Made by a program: the position numbers and the translations under genes | In this document: positions 6,973-14,588 of the stretch, piece after piece | How positions within the stretch are numbered: position 1 is the stretch's first letter | Layout: the number at the start of each line of letters is the position of its first letter | Assembly (NCBI RefSeq): GCF_001654495.1 | Contig: NZ_CP015849.1 | Location: 7,357,001-7,421,000, forward strand | Direction: 5' to 3' | DNA: 64,000 bases | Source: Streptomyces sp. SAT1 | GTDB lineage: Bacteria > Actinomycetota > Actinomycetes > Streptomycetales > Streptomycetaceae | Notes under the pieces: generated by a model | Databases searched by the model: none | Seen by the model: only the letters and a program-made list of their open reading frames with translations | Told to the model about the DNA's origin: nothing

Positions 6973-8867
6973 CCCGGGCCGAGGAGAGACTCCGGCCGCG
7001 GGAAGCGCTCGCCTCGGCCCGCAGGGCCGCCGCGTCGGCCTGGCGCGCTTCGCCCCAGGGCACGGCGGCCCTGCTCGTCCTCACCGTCGCGGCGTCCGGC
7101 CTGCCGGTCGCCGTGGCCTGGGTGACCCGGCTCGTACTGGACCGTCTCGTCGGGGCGGACGGCGGCGCCCTCCTCGGGCTCGCCCTGGCCCTCGCCGGGC
7201 TCGGCCTGGCGGCGGCGCTCGTGCCGCCCCTCACCACGTTCGCGGGCAACCATCTGGGCCGGGCCGCCGGTCTGACCGCACTGGACACGCTCTTCACCGT
7301 CGTCAACTCCTTCACCGGACTGTCCCGGCTGGAGGACCCCGTCTTCCAGGACCGGCTGAGGATGGCCCAGTCCGCGGGCGCCCAGGCCATCGGCGGCACC
7401 GTACGGTCCGGGCTGCGGATCCTCGGCGGCGCCCTCACCGCGGCGGGCTTCGTCGGCGCCCTGTGGATGGTGAGTCCCGCCATGACCGCCGTGGTGGCGG
7501 CCGCCGCGCTGCCGGGGCTGCTGGCCGAACTCAGACTCTCCCGCCGCCGGGCACTGAGCGACTGGCGCATCAACGCGGCCCAGCGCAGAGAGGTCTTCTA
7601 CCAACTGCTGCTCTGCAGCCTGGACGCCGCCAAGGAGATCCGGCTCTTCGACGCCGGCGGGTTCTTCCGGGACCGGATGCTCGGCGAACGGCGCGCCGCG
7701 GACGCCGAGCGCCGATCGGCCGACCGGCGCGAACTGGCCACCCAGGGCGCTCTGGCCCTGCTCGGCGGGCTGATCGGCGGCGCCGGACTGGTCTGGGCGG
7801 CACTCGCGGCACGGCGCGGGCAGCTGACGGTCGGTGACGTCTCGATGTTCGTCGCCGGAGTCGCCGGTGTCCAGGCCGCCCAGTCCGGCCTCGTACGGTC
7901 CCTGGCCGACCTGCACCACCTGCTGCTGATGCTGCGCCACTACTTCGCCGTCGTCGGAGCCGGCCCGGAACCGGCCGCGGCGCAGGACGGCGCGCACCCC
8001 CTCGTCCACCGCCCGCCGGATCGCCCGCGGTCCCGGGGCCGGCGAGAGCTGCCGGAGCTGCGCGAGGGCATCGAGTTCCGGGACGTCTGGTTCCGCTACG
8101 ACGACGACCTCCCCTGGGTGCTGCGCGGGGTGGATCTCTTCATCCCGCACGGCCGGGCCGTCGCTCTCGTCGGACCCAACGGAGCGGGCAAGAGCACCCT
8201 CGTGAAGCTGCTGTGCCGGTTCTACGAGCCGACCCGCGGCGCGGTGCTGTGGGACGGCCTGGACATCCGGCGGGTCCCCGCCCAGGAGCTGCGCCGCCGG
8301 CTGGGCGCCGTGTTCCAGGACTACATGCACTACGACCTGACCGCCGCCGAGAACATCGCTGTCGGCGACGTCCGGGCGCTCGGCGACCGGCCCAGGCTCC
8401 GTGCGGCGGCCCGGCAGGCCGGCGTCGACGGGACGCTCGACGCGTTGCCGCGCGGCTTCGACACCTTTCTGAGCAGGATCTTCGCCGACGGCCAGGGCCA
8501 CGACCCGGGCACCGGTGCGTCGCTCTCGGGCGGCCAGTGGCAGCGGCTCGCCGTGGCCCGCGCCTTCCTGCGGCCGGCCCCCGATCTGCTGATCCTCGAC
8601 GAGCCGAGCTCCGGGCTGGACGCGGAGGCCGAACACGACCTGCACCTGCGGCTCACCCGGTATCGGTCCGGCCGAACGAGCCTGCTCGTCTCGCACCGGC
8701 TCGGCGCGGTCCGTGACGCCGACCGGATCGTCGTGCTCCGCGAGGGCCGGATCACCGAGGAAGGCACCCACGACACGCTCCTGGCGGCCGGGGGCACCTA
8801 CGCCCGGCTGTTCACCGTCCAGGCCGACGGCTACCGGGAGGAGCGCCCGGCAGGGCGCGAGAAGTAG
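6969..8867 (+). CDS. ABC exporter, fused membrane and ATPase domains
   Basis: This is a 632-residue half-transporter. The membrane domain covers about 30-320 with six predicted helices, and the nucleotide-binding domain about 360-610. Walker A GPNGAGKST is near residue 402, the Q-loop is FQDYMHYDLT, the signature LSGGQWQR near 519, Walker B LLILDEPSS near 541, and the switch His is in LVSHRL. There is no N-terminal C39 peptidase domain, which fits leader removal by the separate S26 peptidase. It is translationally coupled to the thioredoxin gene and is the last gene of the operon. The likely cargo is the Cys-rich peptide. Confidence 0.9.
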   Translation: MTRAEERLRPREALASARRAAASAWRASPQGTAALLVLTVAASGLPVAVAWVTRLVLDRLVGADGGALLGLALALAGLGLAAALVPPLTTFAGNHLGRAAGLTALDTLFTVVNSFTGLSRLEDPVFQDRLRMAQSAGAQAIGGTVRSGLRILGGALTAAGFVGALWMVSPAMTAVVAAAALPGLLAELRLSRRRALSDWRINAAQRREVFYQLLLCSLDAAKEIRLFDAGGFFRDRMLGERRAADAERRSADRRELATQGALALLGGLIGGAGLVWAALAARRGQLTVGDVSMFVAGVAGVQAAQSGLVRSLADLHHLLLMLRHYFAVVGAGPEPAAAQDGAHPLVHRPPDRPRSRGRRELPELREGIEFRDVWFRYDDDLPWVLRGVDLFIPHGRAVALVGPNGAGKSTLVKLLCRFYEPTRGAVLWDGLDIRRVPAQELRRRLGAVFQDYMHYDLTAAENIAVGDVRALGDRPRLRAAARQAGVDGTLDALPRGFDTFLSRIFADGQGHDPGTGASLSGGQWQRLAVARAFLRPAPDLLILDEPSSGLDAEAEHDLHLRLTRYRSGRTSLLVSHRLGAVRDADRIVVLREGRITEEGTHDTLLAAGGTYARLFTVQADGYREERPAGREK

Positions 8868-8906
8868 ACGCCCGGGGCCGGGAGCCGGAGCGGCCGAACC
8901 GCGCAC

Positions 8907-8926
8907 CACCCCGTCGCCACGGGGTG
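8907..8926. terminator. Hairpin between convergent genes
   Basis: CACCCCGT (8907-8914) pairs with ACGGGGTG (8919-8926) around CGCC. It lies between the ABC exporter stop and the stop of the converging membrane-protein gene and can serve both. Confidence 0.6.
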
Positions 8927-8962
8927 CCGACGTGCACCGTTTTGTTCACGGCACCGTGCCGC

Positions 8963-9427
8963 TCAGATCCCGGCGGCCGCACGTGCGCGCAGATGGTCGC
9001 GGGTGACCTTGGTGATCTCGTGCCAGAACGGCGCGGCGGTCAGATAGAGGCCCAGTGTGCTGAGGATGCCCAGCGAGACGTCCACGCTGACGCGCCCCTG
9101 CCGGGCCCAGTACACGTCCTTGAGGTCGAGCAGCAGGGCGAACTCGTCGGCGATGAGCGCCGAACCCGCGCCGTAGGCGGCGCCGAGCCCGGGGTGGCCG
9201 ACGTAGGCCCGGTCGCCGCGCACGGCCACGAGTCCGACACCCGCGAGGGTGGCGATACCGAAGTTGTAGTGGTGCAGATGCGTCCCGCCGGTGGAGATGT
9301 CGCCCCAGGGCAGCCAGCCGCCCCGGATGCCGTGGGTGATCAGCCGCACGGTGCCGAAGGTGCAGCCGAAGCCGAGCCAGGCCGCCATGAGCGAGCGCTG
9401 GGTGGGCACGGTGTGCTCGTCGAGCAC
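8963..9427 (-). CDS. Conserved integral membrane protein
   Basis: This protein of about 154 residues has four or more hydrophobic segments and a conserved-looking GGTHLHHYNFG motif in its first third; the histidines could bind metal. I do not recognise a named function. A GTG at 9427 is used here, but the frame stays protein-like further upstream (DGDRLPLRQRWRR). A well-placed AGGAG plus ATG at 9495 lies in a different frame, so the true start is uncertain and a frameshift near 9430-9490 is possible. Confidence 0.65.
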   Translation of the reverse strand: MLDEHTVPTQRSLMAAWLGFGCTFGTVRLITHGIRGGWLPWGDISTGGTHLHHYNFGIATLAGVGLVAVRGDRAYVGHPGLGAAYGAGSALIADEFALLLDLKDVYWARQGRVSVDVSLGILSTLGLYLTAAPFWHEITKVTRDHLRARAAAGI

Positions 9428-9770
9428 CCGGCGCCACCGTTGGCGCAGAGGCAGCCGGTCGCCGTCGGCGTGCCGAGCTGCGGGGCTGAGGGCATTCTTC
9501 GCTCCTGACCGTCGCCGGGTGACCGGGGTCCGGGGGCTGACCGACGTGTCCGGACACCGGCCAGACCTACCACCGGGCGGACGCGCTGATGCCCACGCGT
9601 CCCCCGGACGGCGCAGGGGCGGTCTGTACCGGGGCGGGGCGGGGAAAGGGCGGCCGGAGGGGGAGCGAGCAAGGATTCATCATTTTGATTGCGCAATTGA
9701 GGAACTGACGGGCCCTCGGGGCCGTTGACCGTGGTGGATTCGAGAGCGTGAGCAGTCGCGGAGGACATGG
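9428..9770. other. Intergenic promoter region upstream of the terD-like gene
   Basis: This stretch holds the possible N-terminus of the leftward membrane protein and an unusually AT-rich island at about 9673-9705 with TTGCGCAA palindromic bases. The island probably contains the promoter of the rightward TerD gene. No further gene is seen. Confidence 0.4.
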
Positions 9771-10997
9771 ATGAGCGTGACCCTGACCAAGGGCGGCAAT
9801 GTGTCGCTGAGCAAGCGGGCCCCGGGTCTGACTGCCGTGTCGGTCGGGCTGGGCTGGCAGGCGGACACGGGGTACGAACCGGACGCCAGCGCCCTGCTGT
9901 GCGACCGGTCGGGAAAGGTGCCCTCCGACGAGCACTTCGTCTTCTTCAACAACCTGACCAGCCCGGAGGGTTCGGTCCGCCACGGCGGCAGCGGCGGCCC
10001 CGTCGGTGAGGACGACCAGCGGATCGAGGTCGACCTCACGCGGGTCCCCGCCGAGATCGAGAAGATCGTCTTCCCGGTCTCCCTCTACGAGGCCGCGAAC
10101 CGCGGGCAGTCCTTCGGGCAGGTGCGACGCGCGCACATCCGTGTCCTGGACCGGGACAGCGGCACGGAACTGGCCCGCTACGACCTGGCGCCCGGCGGTC
10201 TGTCCGCCGAGACCGCGCTCGTCTTCGGCGAGCTGTACCGGCACGGCGCGGAGTGGAAGTTCCGCGCGGTCGGCCAGGGGTACGCCTCCGGGCTCGCCGG
10301 CATCGCCACGGACTACGGCGTGGGCGTCCTGGAGGAGCCGCCCCCGGCGGCCCCGACCCCGGCCCCGGCCCCGACCTCGGCCCCGGCCCCGGCCCCGACC
10401 CTGACCCCGGCCCCGATCCCGGGATCGGACCGGGCCGCGTTCCCGGCCTCCCCGCCACCGGTGCACACGCCGCCCGTCCACGTTCCACCGGCACCCACGG
10501 CACCTGTGCCGACACCGACCCTCTTCTCCCCGGCCGCCCCGGCGGCGGCAGTATCACCGCAACCCTCAGGGAGTTCCCCCGTGACATGCTTCTTCGACCC
10601 CCACCACGGCCCCGGTGAGACGACCGTGACCTGGTCCCCGCAGTGGGGCGTGCCCCGGCCCGTGCAGGTGTGCGGCGGCTGCGCCCAGCGGGTGCAGACC
10701 ACCGCGCCGCCCTTCTACACCCCGCCCCAGCAGGGGTACCCGCAGACCGGTGCGCCGCAGGGCTATCCCCAACAGGGTCATGCCCAACAGGGCTACCCCC
10801 AGCAGGGCTATCCGCAGCAGGGATACGGCCAGCCGTACCAGGACCAGCACGCGCAGCAGCAGGGCGGCGGCCGCCGCTTCGGCACCGGGGCCCTCATCGG
10901 TGCCGGTGCGGCCGGTCTCGTCGGAGGCGCCCTGCTGAACGAGGCGTTCGACGACGACGAGCCCGACGTGGTCGTCAACAACTACTACGAGGACTGA
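9771..10997 (+). CDS. TerD family protein with Pro/Ala linker and GYPQQ repeats
   Basis: This is a 408-residue protein. Residues 1-185 form a TerD domain (MSVTLTKGGNVSLSK, DASALLC, FFNNLTSPEGSV, ARYDL, GAEWKFRAVGQGY). Such domains bind calcium and occur in tellurite and stress-response proteins. The next 100 residues or so are a Pro/Ala-rich linker, followed by a short Cys-containing piece (CFFDPHHG and CGGCAQR), GYPQQ repeats, and a glycine-rich segment before an acidic tail ending NNYYED. The glycine-rich segment may interact with membranes. ATG 9771 follows GAGG. The partner of the repeats is unknown. Confidence 0.88.
   Translation: MSVTLTKGGNVSLSKRAPGLTAVSVGLGWQADTGYEPDASALLCDRSGKVPSDEHFVFFNNLTSPEGSVRHGGSGGPVGEDDQRIEVDLTRVPAEIEKIVFPVSLYEAANRGQSFGQVRRAHIRVLDRDSGTELARYDLAPGGLSAETALVFGELYRHGAEWKFRAVGQGYASGLAGIATDYGVGVLEEPPPAAPTPAPAPTSAPAPAPTLTPAPIPGSDRAAFPASPPPVHTPPVHVPPAPTAPVPTPTLFSPAAPAAAVSPQPSGSSPVTCFFDPHHGPGETTVTWSPQWGVPRPVQVCGGCAQRVQTTAPPFYTPPQQGYPQTGAPQGYPQQGHAQQGYPQQGYPQQGYGQPYQDQHAQQQGGGRRFGTGALIGAGAAGLVGGALLNEAFDDDEPDVVVNNYYED
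10340..10870 (+). repeat. Low-complexity PAPAPT and GYPQQ coding repeats
   Basis: At 10340-10440 the codons repeat a CCGGCCCC-type unit (Pro-Ala). At 10728-10870 a 15-bp unit encoding QQGYP or a close variant recurs five to six times. Both lie inside the TerD-family gene. Confidence 0.75.
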
Positions 10998-11149
10998 CCG
11001 GGCGACGGTCCCGGTCCCGGCCCGGCCCCGGGCTCCGGCGGCGGGGCAAGCGGGTCCGCCCGCCGGCCGGGTCCGGGACCGGGAGGCCGTCCGTCCTGCC
11101 GTACACGTGCGTCATCGGCCGAAGACGGGGCGCGAGAGAAGAAGGTGGC

Positions 11150-11824
11150 ATGTCGACGTCCCGGAAACCGAAGCGGCGCCTCTGGCTGCCCGCCGTGGTC
11201 CTCGCCCTGGTGGCCTGTGCCCTTGTGCGGACGGGCCACTTCTCCCGGAGCGACGCCCCGCCTTCCGGGGGAACGCCCGTCTCGCACCCGTCCTCTCCGG
11301 CGGGCCCGGCGGCGCCCTCGGCGTCAGGGACTTCCGCCGCGTACGATCCCGCCGCCTACGCCTCCGAGGTCCGCACCCAGGCCGGACGGGCCGGTGTCAG
11401 CGCCCGGCTGCTGATGGCGATCCTGTGCAACGAAGCGTACAAACCCCACGATCCGGCCTTCGAGCGGGCGTGGCAGAAGTACAAGCCGGACGCCGCCTTC
11501 GGCATCGCGAACATGCACCGCGCCACCTTCGACCAGGTCAAGAAGGGCCGGGACTTCGCCGACCGGCGATGGTCGGAGCTGCCTGACGACAGGAACCTCG
11601 CCATCGAGGCGGCGGCCTGGTACCTGCACGACCTCAGGACGCAACTGCCCGCCCACCGGACCGGCTCCCTCAGCGAGGACGAACTGCTGGCCCTGGGCTA
11701 CAACACCGGCGCGGGCAACATGCTGGCATTCGCCCGCGGCGTACGGCCCGGCAGCCAGGCCCGGTCCTACCTGGACAAGCTGCACGCCAACTGGTCCAAG
11801 GCGGAAGAGGCCGTGGCGCGATGA
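11150..11824 (+). CDS. Secreted lytic transglycosylase-like protein
   Basis: This is a 224-residue protein with a short basic N-terminus, a hydrophobic signal-anchor (about 12-26), a Ser/Pro-rich linker and an SLT/lysozyme-like domain from about residue 70. The likely catalytic Glu is in LLMAILCNEAYK. AFGIANMHRATFD and LALGYNTGAGNM match the conserved blocks of transglycosylases that cleave peptidoglycan glycan strands. ATG 11150 follows GAAGGTGG. A terminator hairpin follows the stop, so it is probably monocistronic. Confidence 0.78.
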   Translation: MSTSRKPKRRLWLPAVVLALVACALVRTGHFSRSDAPPSGGTPVSHPSSPAGPAAPSASGTSAAYDPAAYASEVRTQAGRAGVSARLLMAILCNEAYKPHDPAFERAWQKYKPDAAFGIANMHRATFDQVKKGRDFADRRWSELPDDRNLAIEAAAWYLHDLRTQLPAHRTGSLSEDELLALGYNTGAGNMLAFARGVRPGSQARSYLDKLHANWSKAEEAVAR

Positions 11825-11826
11825 AC

Positions 11827-11858
11827 GGGGGAGTCCGGCCCGGTGGCCTGACTCCCCC
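11827..11858 (+). terminator. Terminator hairpin after transglycosylase gene
   Basis: GGGGGAGTC (11827-11835) pairs perfectly with GACTCCCCC (11850-11858) across a 14-nt loop, directly after the stop codon. Confidence 0.7.
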
Positions 11859-12021
11859 GGCCGAGCCGCTCTCTCCGCCGTCGTGACGCCGCTCGCCGCC
11901 CCGGACTGCGAGCGGCTGTGACGGACGTCACGCGAGCCGCGTCCGCGATTCCTGTTGTGCGATGGATCGCGCAGGGTCTCCCTATCGTGGCACCCGTGGT
12001 GCGGAGACCGGAAGGAAGCTG

Positions 12022-13564
12022 ATGCGCGAACAGAGCACGGACGAGACAGCGCTCGTCGCCGCGGCCCGACGAGGGGATCCCGCGGCGCGGGACCGGCTGG
12101 TGTCCGCGTATCTGCCCCTGGTCTACAACGTCGTCGGCCGGGCACTGAACGGCCACGCGGACGTTGACGACGTCGTACAGGACACCCTGCTGCGGGCCCT
12201 GAGCGGTCTCGACGGGCTGCGGGACCCGGCCAGGTTCCGGGCCTGGCTGGTGGCGATCGCCATGAACCAGGTGCGCCGGAGGTGGTCGGTCGCCCAGCGC
12301 AGGCCGCTGCCCCTGGACGCCGCGGCCGTGGACGCGGTCGAAGGGGACTTCGCCGAACTGACCATCCTGCGCCTGGGACTGTCGGGACAGCGGCGGGAGG
12401 TCGCCGAGGCGGCCCGGTGGCTGGACCCCTCCGACCGCCAGGTGCTGTCCCTGTGGTGGCTGGAGACGGCCGGTGAACTCACCCGCGGGGAGGTCGCCGA
12501 GGCACTGGGACTCTCCCGCGCCCACACCGGGGTACGGGTGCAGCGGGTCAAGGAGCAACTGGACGTGTGCCGGCAGGTCGTCCGGGCGACGGGATCCCGC
12601 GACGGGTGCCGGACCCTGGCCGCGCTGACCCGGACATGGGACGGGACCCCCGGCTCCCTGTGGCGCAAGCGCATAGCCCGCCACCTGCGCGGGTGCGACA
12701 GATGCGCGCGGTCGGCCAGGGACCTGCTCCCGGTCGACGGGCTGCTCGCCGGGATGGGACTGGTGGCGGTGCCCCTCGCCCTGCACGCCGCCCCCCCTCA
12801 CGGGGCACGGCACGGCGGCCCTGGCCGCCCACGGCGGCGCGGCGCACGGAGCGGCCGCCGTCCACCGCGTGCTGGACGCCGGGCGGCGCGCCGTCCGGCC
12901 CGGCACCGCGGCCAAGGCCACCGCGGCCGGGGCGGCGGTGGCAGCCGTCGCCCTCCTGATCACGGTGTACCGGGCACCGGAGAAGGAGCCCGACGCGGCC
13001 CCGCCCGTCCGCCCCACGGCCACCGCCCCCGCCGCCTCGCAACCACCGGCCCTCCCCGACCCGCCCACGAGCCCCGACGTACGGCCGGCCGCGACCACCT
13101 CCGCGCCCGCCCGCCCGTCCGCCCCCGCCCCCGCCCCCGCACGTACCCCCGCCTCGACACCGGTCGCCACCGCGCGGGCGGTCGAGGCCGCGAGCCGCCG
13201 CGATCTGCTCGACCGGACCAACGCGCTGCGCGCGAGCAGCGGTTGCGCGCCCCTGCGGACCGATCCGCGGCTGACCCGGGTGGCCCAGAGCGACGCACGC
13301 GCCGTCGCGGCGCGCGGCACCGTCGACCCGCCGGGCGGCCGGACGGCCGACGTGGGGGAGCGGGTGACGGCGGCCGGGTATGCCTGGACGTCCGTCGGCG
13401 AGGCCACCGCGTTCGGCGACAAGGACGCCGCGGCGGTGGCACGGGAATGGGCGGAGGACCACATGCGTCAGCTCCTCGTCGACTGCCGGTACACCGACGT
13501 GGGCGTGGGGCTCGTGGTCTCGGGCAGCGAGCGCGCGTGGACCGAGGTGCTGGCGGGCTCGTAG
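12022..13564 (+). CDS. ECF sigma factor fused to zinc-motif, TM and CAP domain; frameshifted at a C7 run
   Basis: The ATG at 12022 follows GGAAG. The first part is an ECF sigma factor: region 2 around VDDVVQDTLLRAL, region 4 around GEVAEALGLSRAHTGVRVQRVKEQL. It is followed by HLRGCDRC (H-x3-C-x2-C), the zinc motif of anti-sigma factors. Coding quality then moves from frame 1 to frame 2 at a run of seven C (12791-12797). Downstream come a transmembrane segment (GAAVAAVALLITVY), a Pro/Ala linker and a CAP/SCP domain (RTNALRASSGCAPL, ending in AWTEVLAGS). With six C the protein would be one membrane-tethered sigma factor of about 513 residues with an outside CAP domain. The gene may be phase-variable, inactivated, or carry a sequencing error. 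Confidence 0.75.
12791..12797 (+). other. Homopolymer C7 frameshift site in the sigma/CAP gene
   Basis: Seven consecutive C residues mark the point where the good reading frame changes by one base. One C fewer would fuse the sigma and CAP halves. Confidence 0.7.
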
Positions 13565-14322
13565 TGCTCCGTCCGGGACGCGCGGTCGGTCCGGCCGCTC
13601 GCGGACGCCACGGCGAGCGCTTCGCCCAGACGCAGCACGACGCGTGTGTCGGCCCGCCCGGCCAGGCGCCTCAGCAGCGGTCCGAGCACCGCCTCGTCCG
13701 CCGCGGTCACCGCGCGCGTGATGGCCGCGACCAGCGCGTCGTCGTCCTCGCCGCCCGTGGGCGACGTGCCCGTGGGCGATGGGGGGCGCGGCTTGGGCGG
13801 CGCGGCGAACGGCGCCGGTCCGGGGTGCGCGGCGGTGCCGTCCGCCCTCGACCGCGCCGCCCCGAGGGCGTGCACGGCGCGGAGGCGGGCGGGACCGTCG
13901 AGTTCACGGAGTATGGCCTCGTGGATCCGGGGCCAGGTGTCCGCCCGCGCCCAGACGCGCAGACGGCGCCAGGCGGTCACACCGGAGCACCCCAGTTCCC
14001 CGGTGCGGGCGGTGTGCCAGGGGATGCCCTCGCGCAGCACGTGCAGCACCACGGACAGCACCACCCGGTCGGGCACGGGCCTTCGGCCCGGATGCCTCGA
14101 CCGCCGCTCGGCGGGCGGGGGCAGCAGGGGAGCGACGCGCGCCCAGACCCTTGCCAGGGCCGAACGCGCCTGCGCCTCCCGCGCGTCGTACGGATCCGCG
14201 CGCCGTACACCGTGCGGCTCGCTGTCGGCCGGATGCCGTGGGCACACCGTCTCCCGGGGCGGCACCGGCGCGGTCCCGGGCGGTGAGGTGGGCACCGCCG
14301 GGCGGTCGTGATTGTGCGTCAT
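13468..14322 (-). CDS. Protein with IS5-type transposase N-terminal domain (DUF4096-like), no catalytic domain
   Basis: This is a 284-residue protein. Residues of about 55-140 (WARVAPLLPPPAERRSRHPG, PDRVVLSVVLHVLREGIPW, GVTAWRRLRVWARADTW) match the N-terminal DNA-binding domain of IS5/IS1182-type transposases. The usual DDE catalytic domain is missing. The C-terminal half is an unrelated Pro/Ala-rich region and a helix (DEAVLGPLLRRLAGRADTRVVLRLGEAL). The last 30 or so residues are antisense to the CAP-domain gene (overlap 13468-13564), so the natural end may be shorter. It is either a domesticated transposase fragment used as a DNA-binding protein or a remnant. No flanking inverted repeats are seen. 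Confidence 0.6.
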   Translation of the reverse strand: MTHNHDRPAVPTSPPGTAPVPPRETVCPRHPADSEPHGVRRADPYDAREAQARSALARVWARVAPLLPPPAERRSRHPGRRPVPDRVVLSVVLHVLREGIPWHTARTGELGCSGVTAWRRLRVWARADTWPRIHEAILRELDGPARLRAVHALGAARSRADGTAAHPGPAPFAAPPKPRPPSPTGTSPTGGEDDDALVAAITRAVTAADEAVLGPLLRRLAGRADTRVVLRLGEALAVASASGRTDRASRTEHYEPASTSVHARSLPETTSPTPTSVYRQSTRS

Positions 14323-14588
14323 GCCGGGGGTGACCCCGCGGCCGTGCGGCCATAACGAAAAATCTCCTCGGCCGCCGTGTCGTGCGCGCGGCTCCTGCCC
14401 GGCCCCGCCCGCACGGCGGCCGTTTCACAATGAGCTGCGGAAATAAAGGGTTCGGCAATCTGCGCCGCCACCTTCTTCACGTGCGCATGCCAAGCATGTC
14501 AGGGTCCTCGGCAGCGGGCGCCTCGGCCGACTCGGACGAGACGCACGCACTCCCCACTCCCCACATCTTCGACTTCCGAGGACCACGC

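Noticed and set aside
4884..8867. Lanthipeptide or lasso peptide cluster
   Set aside because: No LanB/C/M/KC/L, asparagine synthetase-like cyclase, PqqD, radical SAM or YcaO gene is present; the neighbours are redox and peptidase proteins.
13468..14322. Intact IS5-family insertion sequence
   Set aside because: No DDE catalytic domain, no terminal inverted repeats and no target-site duplication could be found around it.
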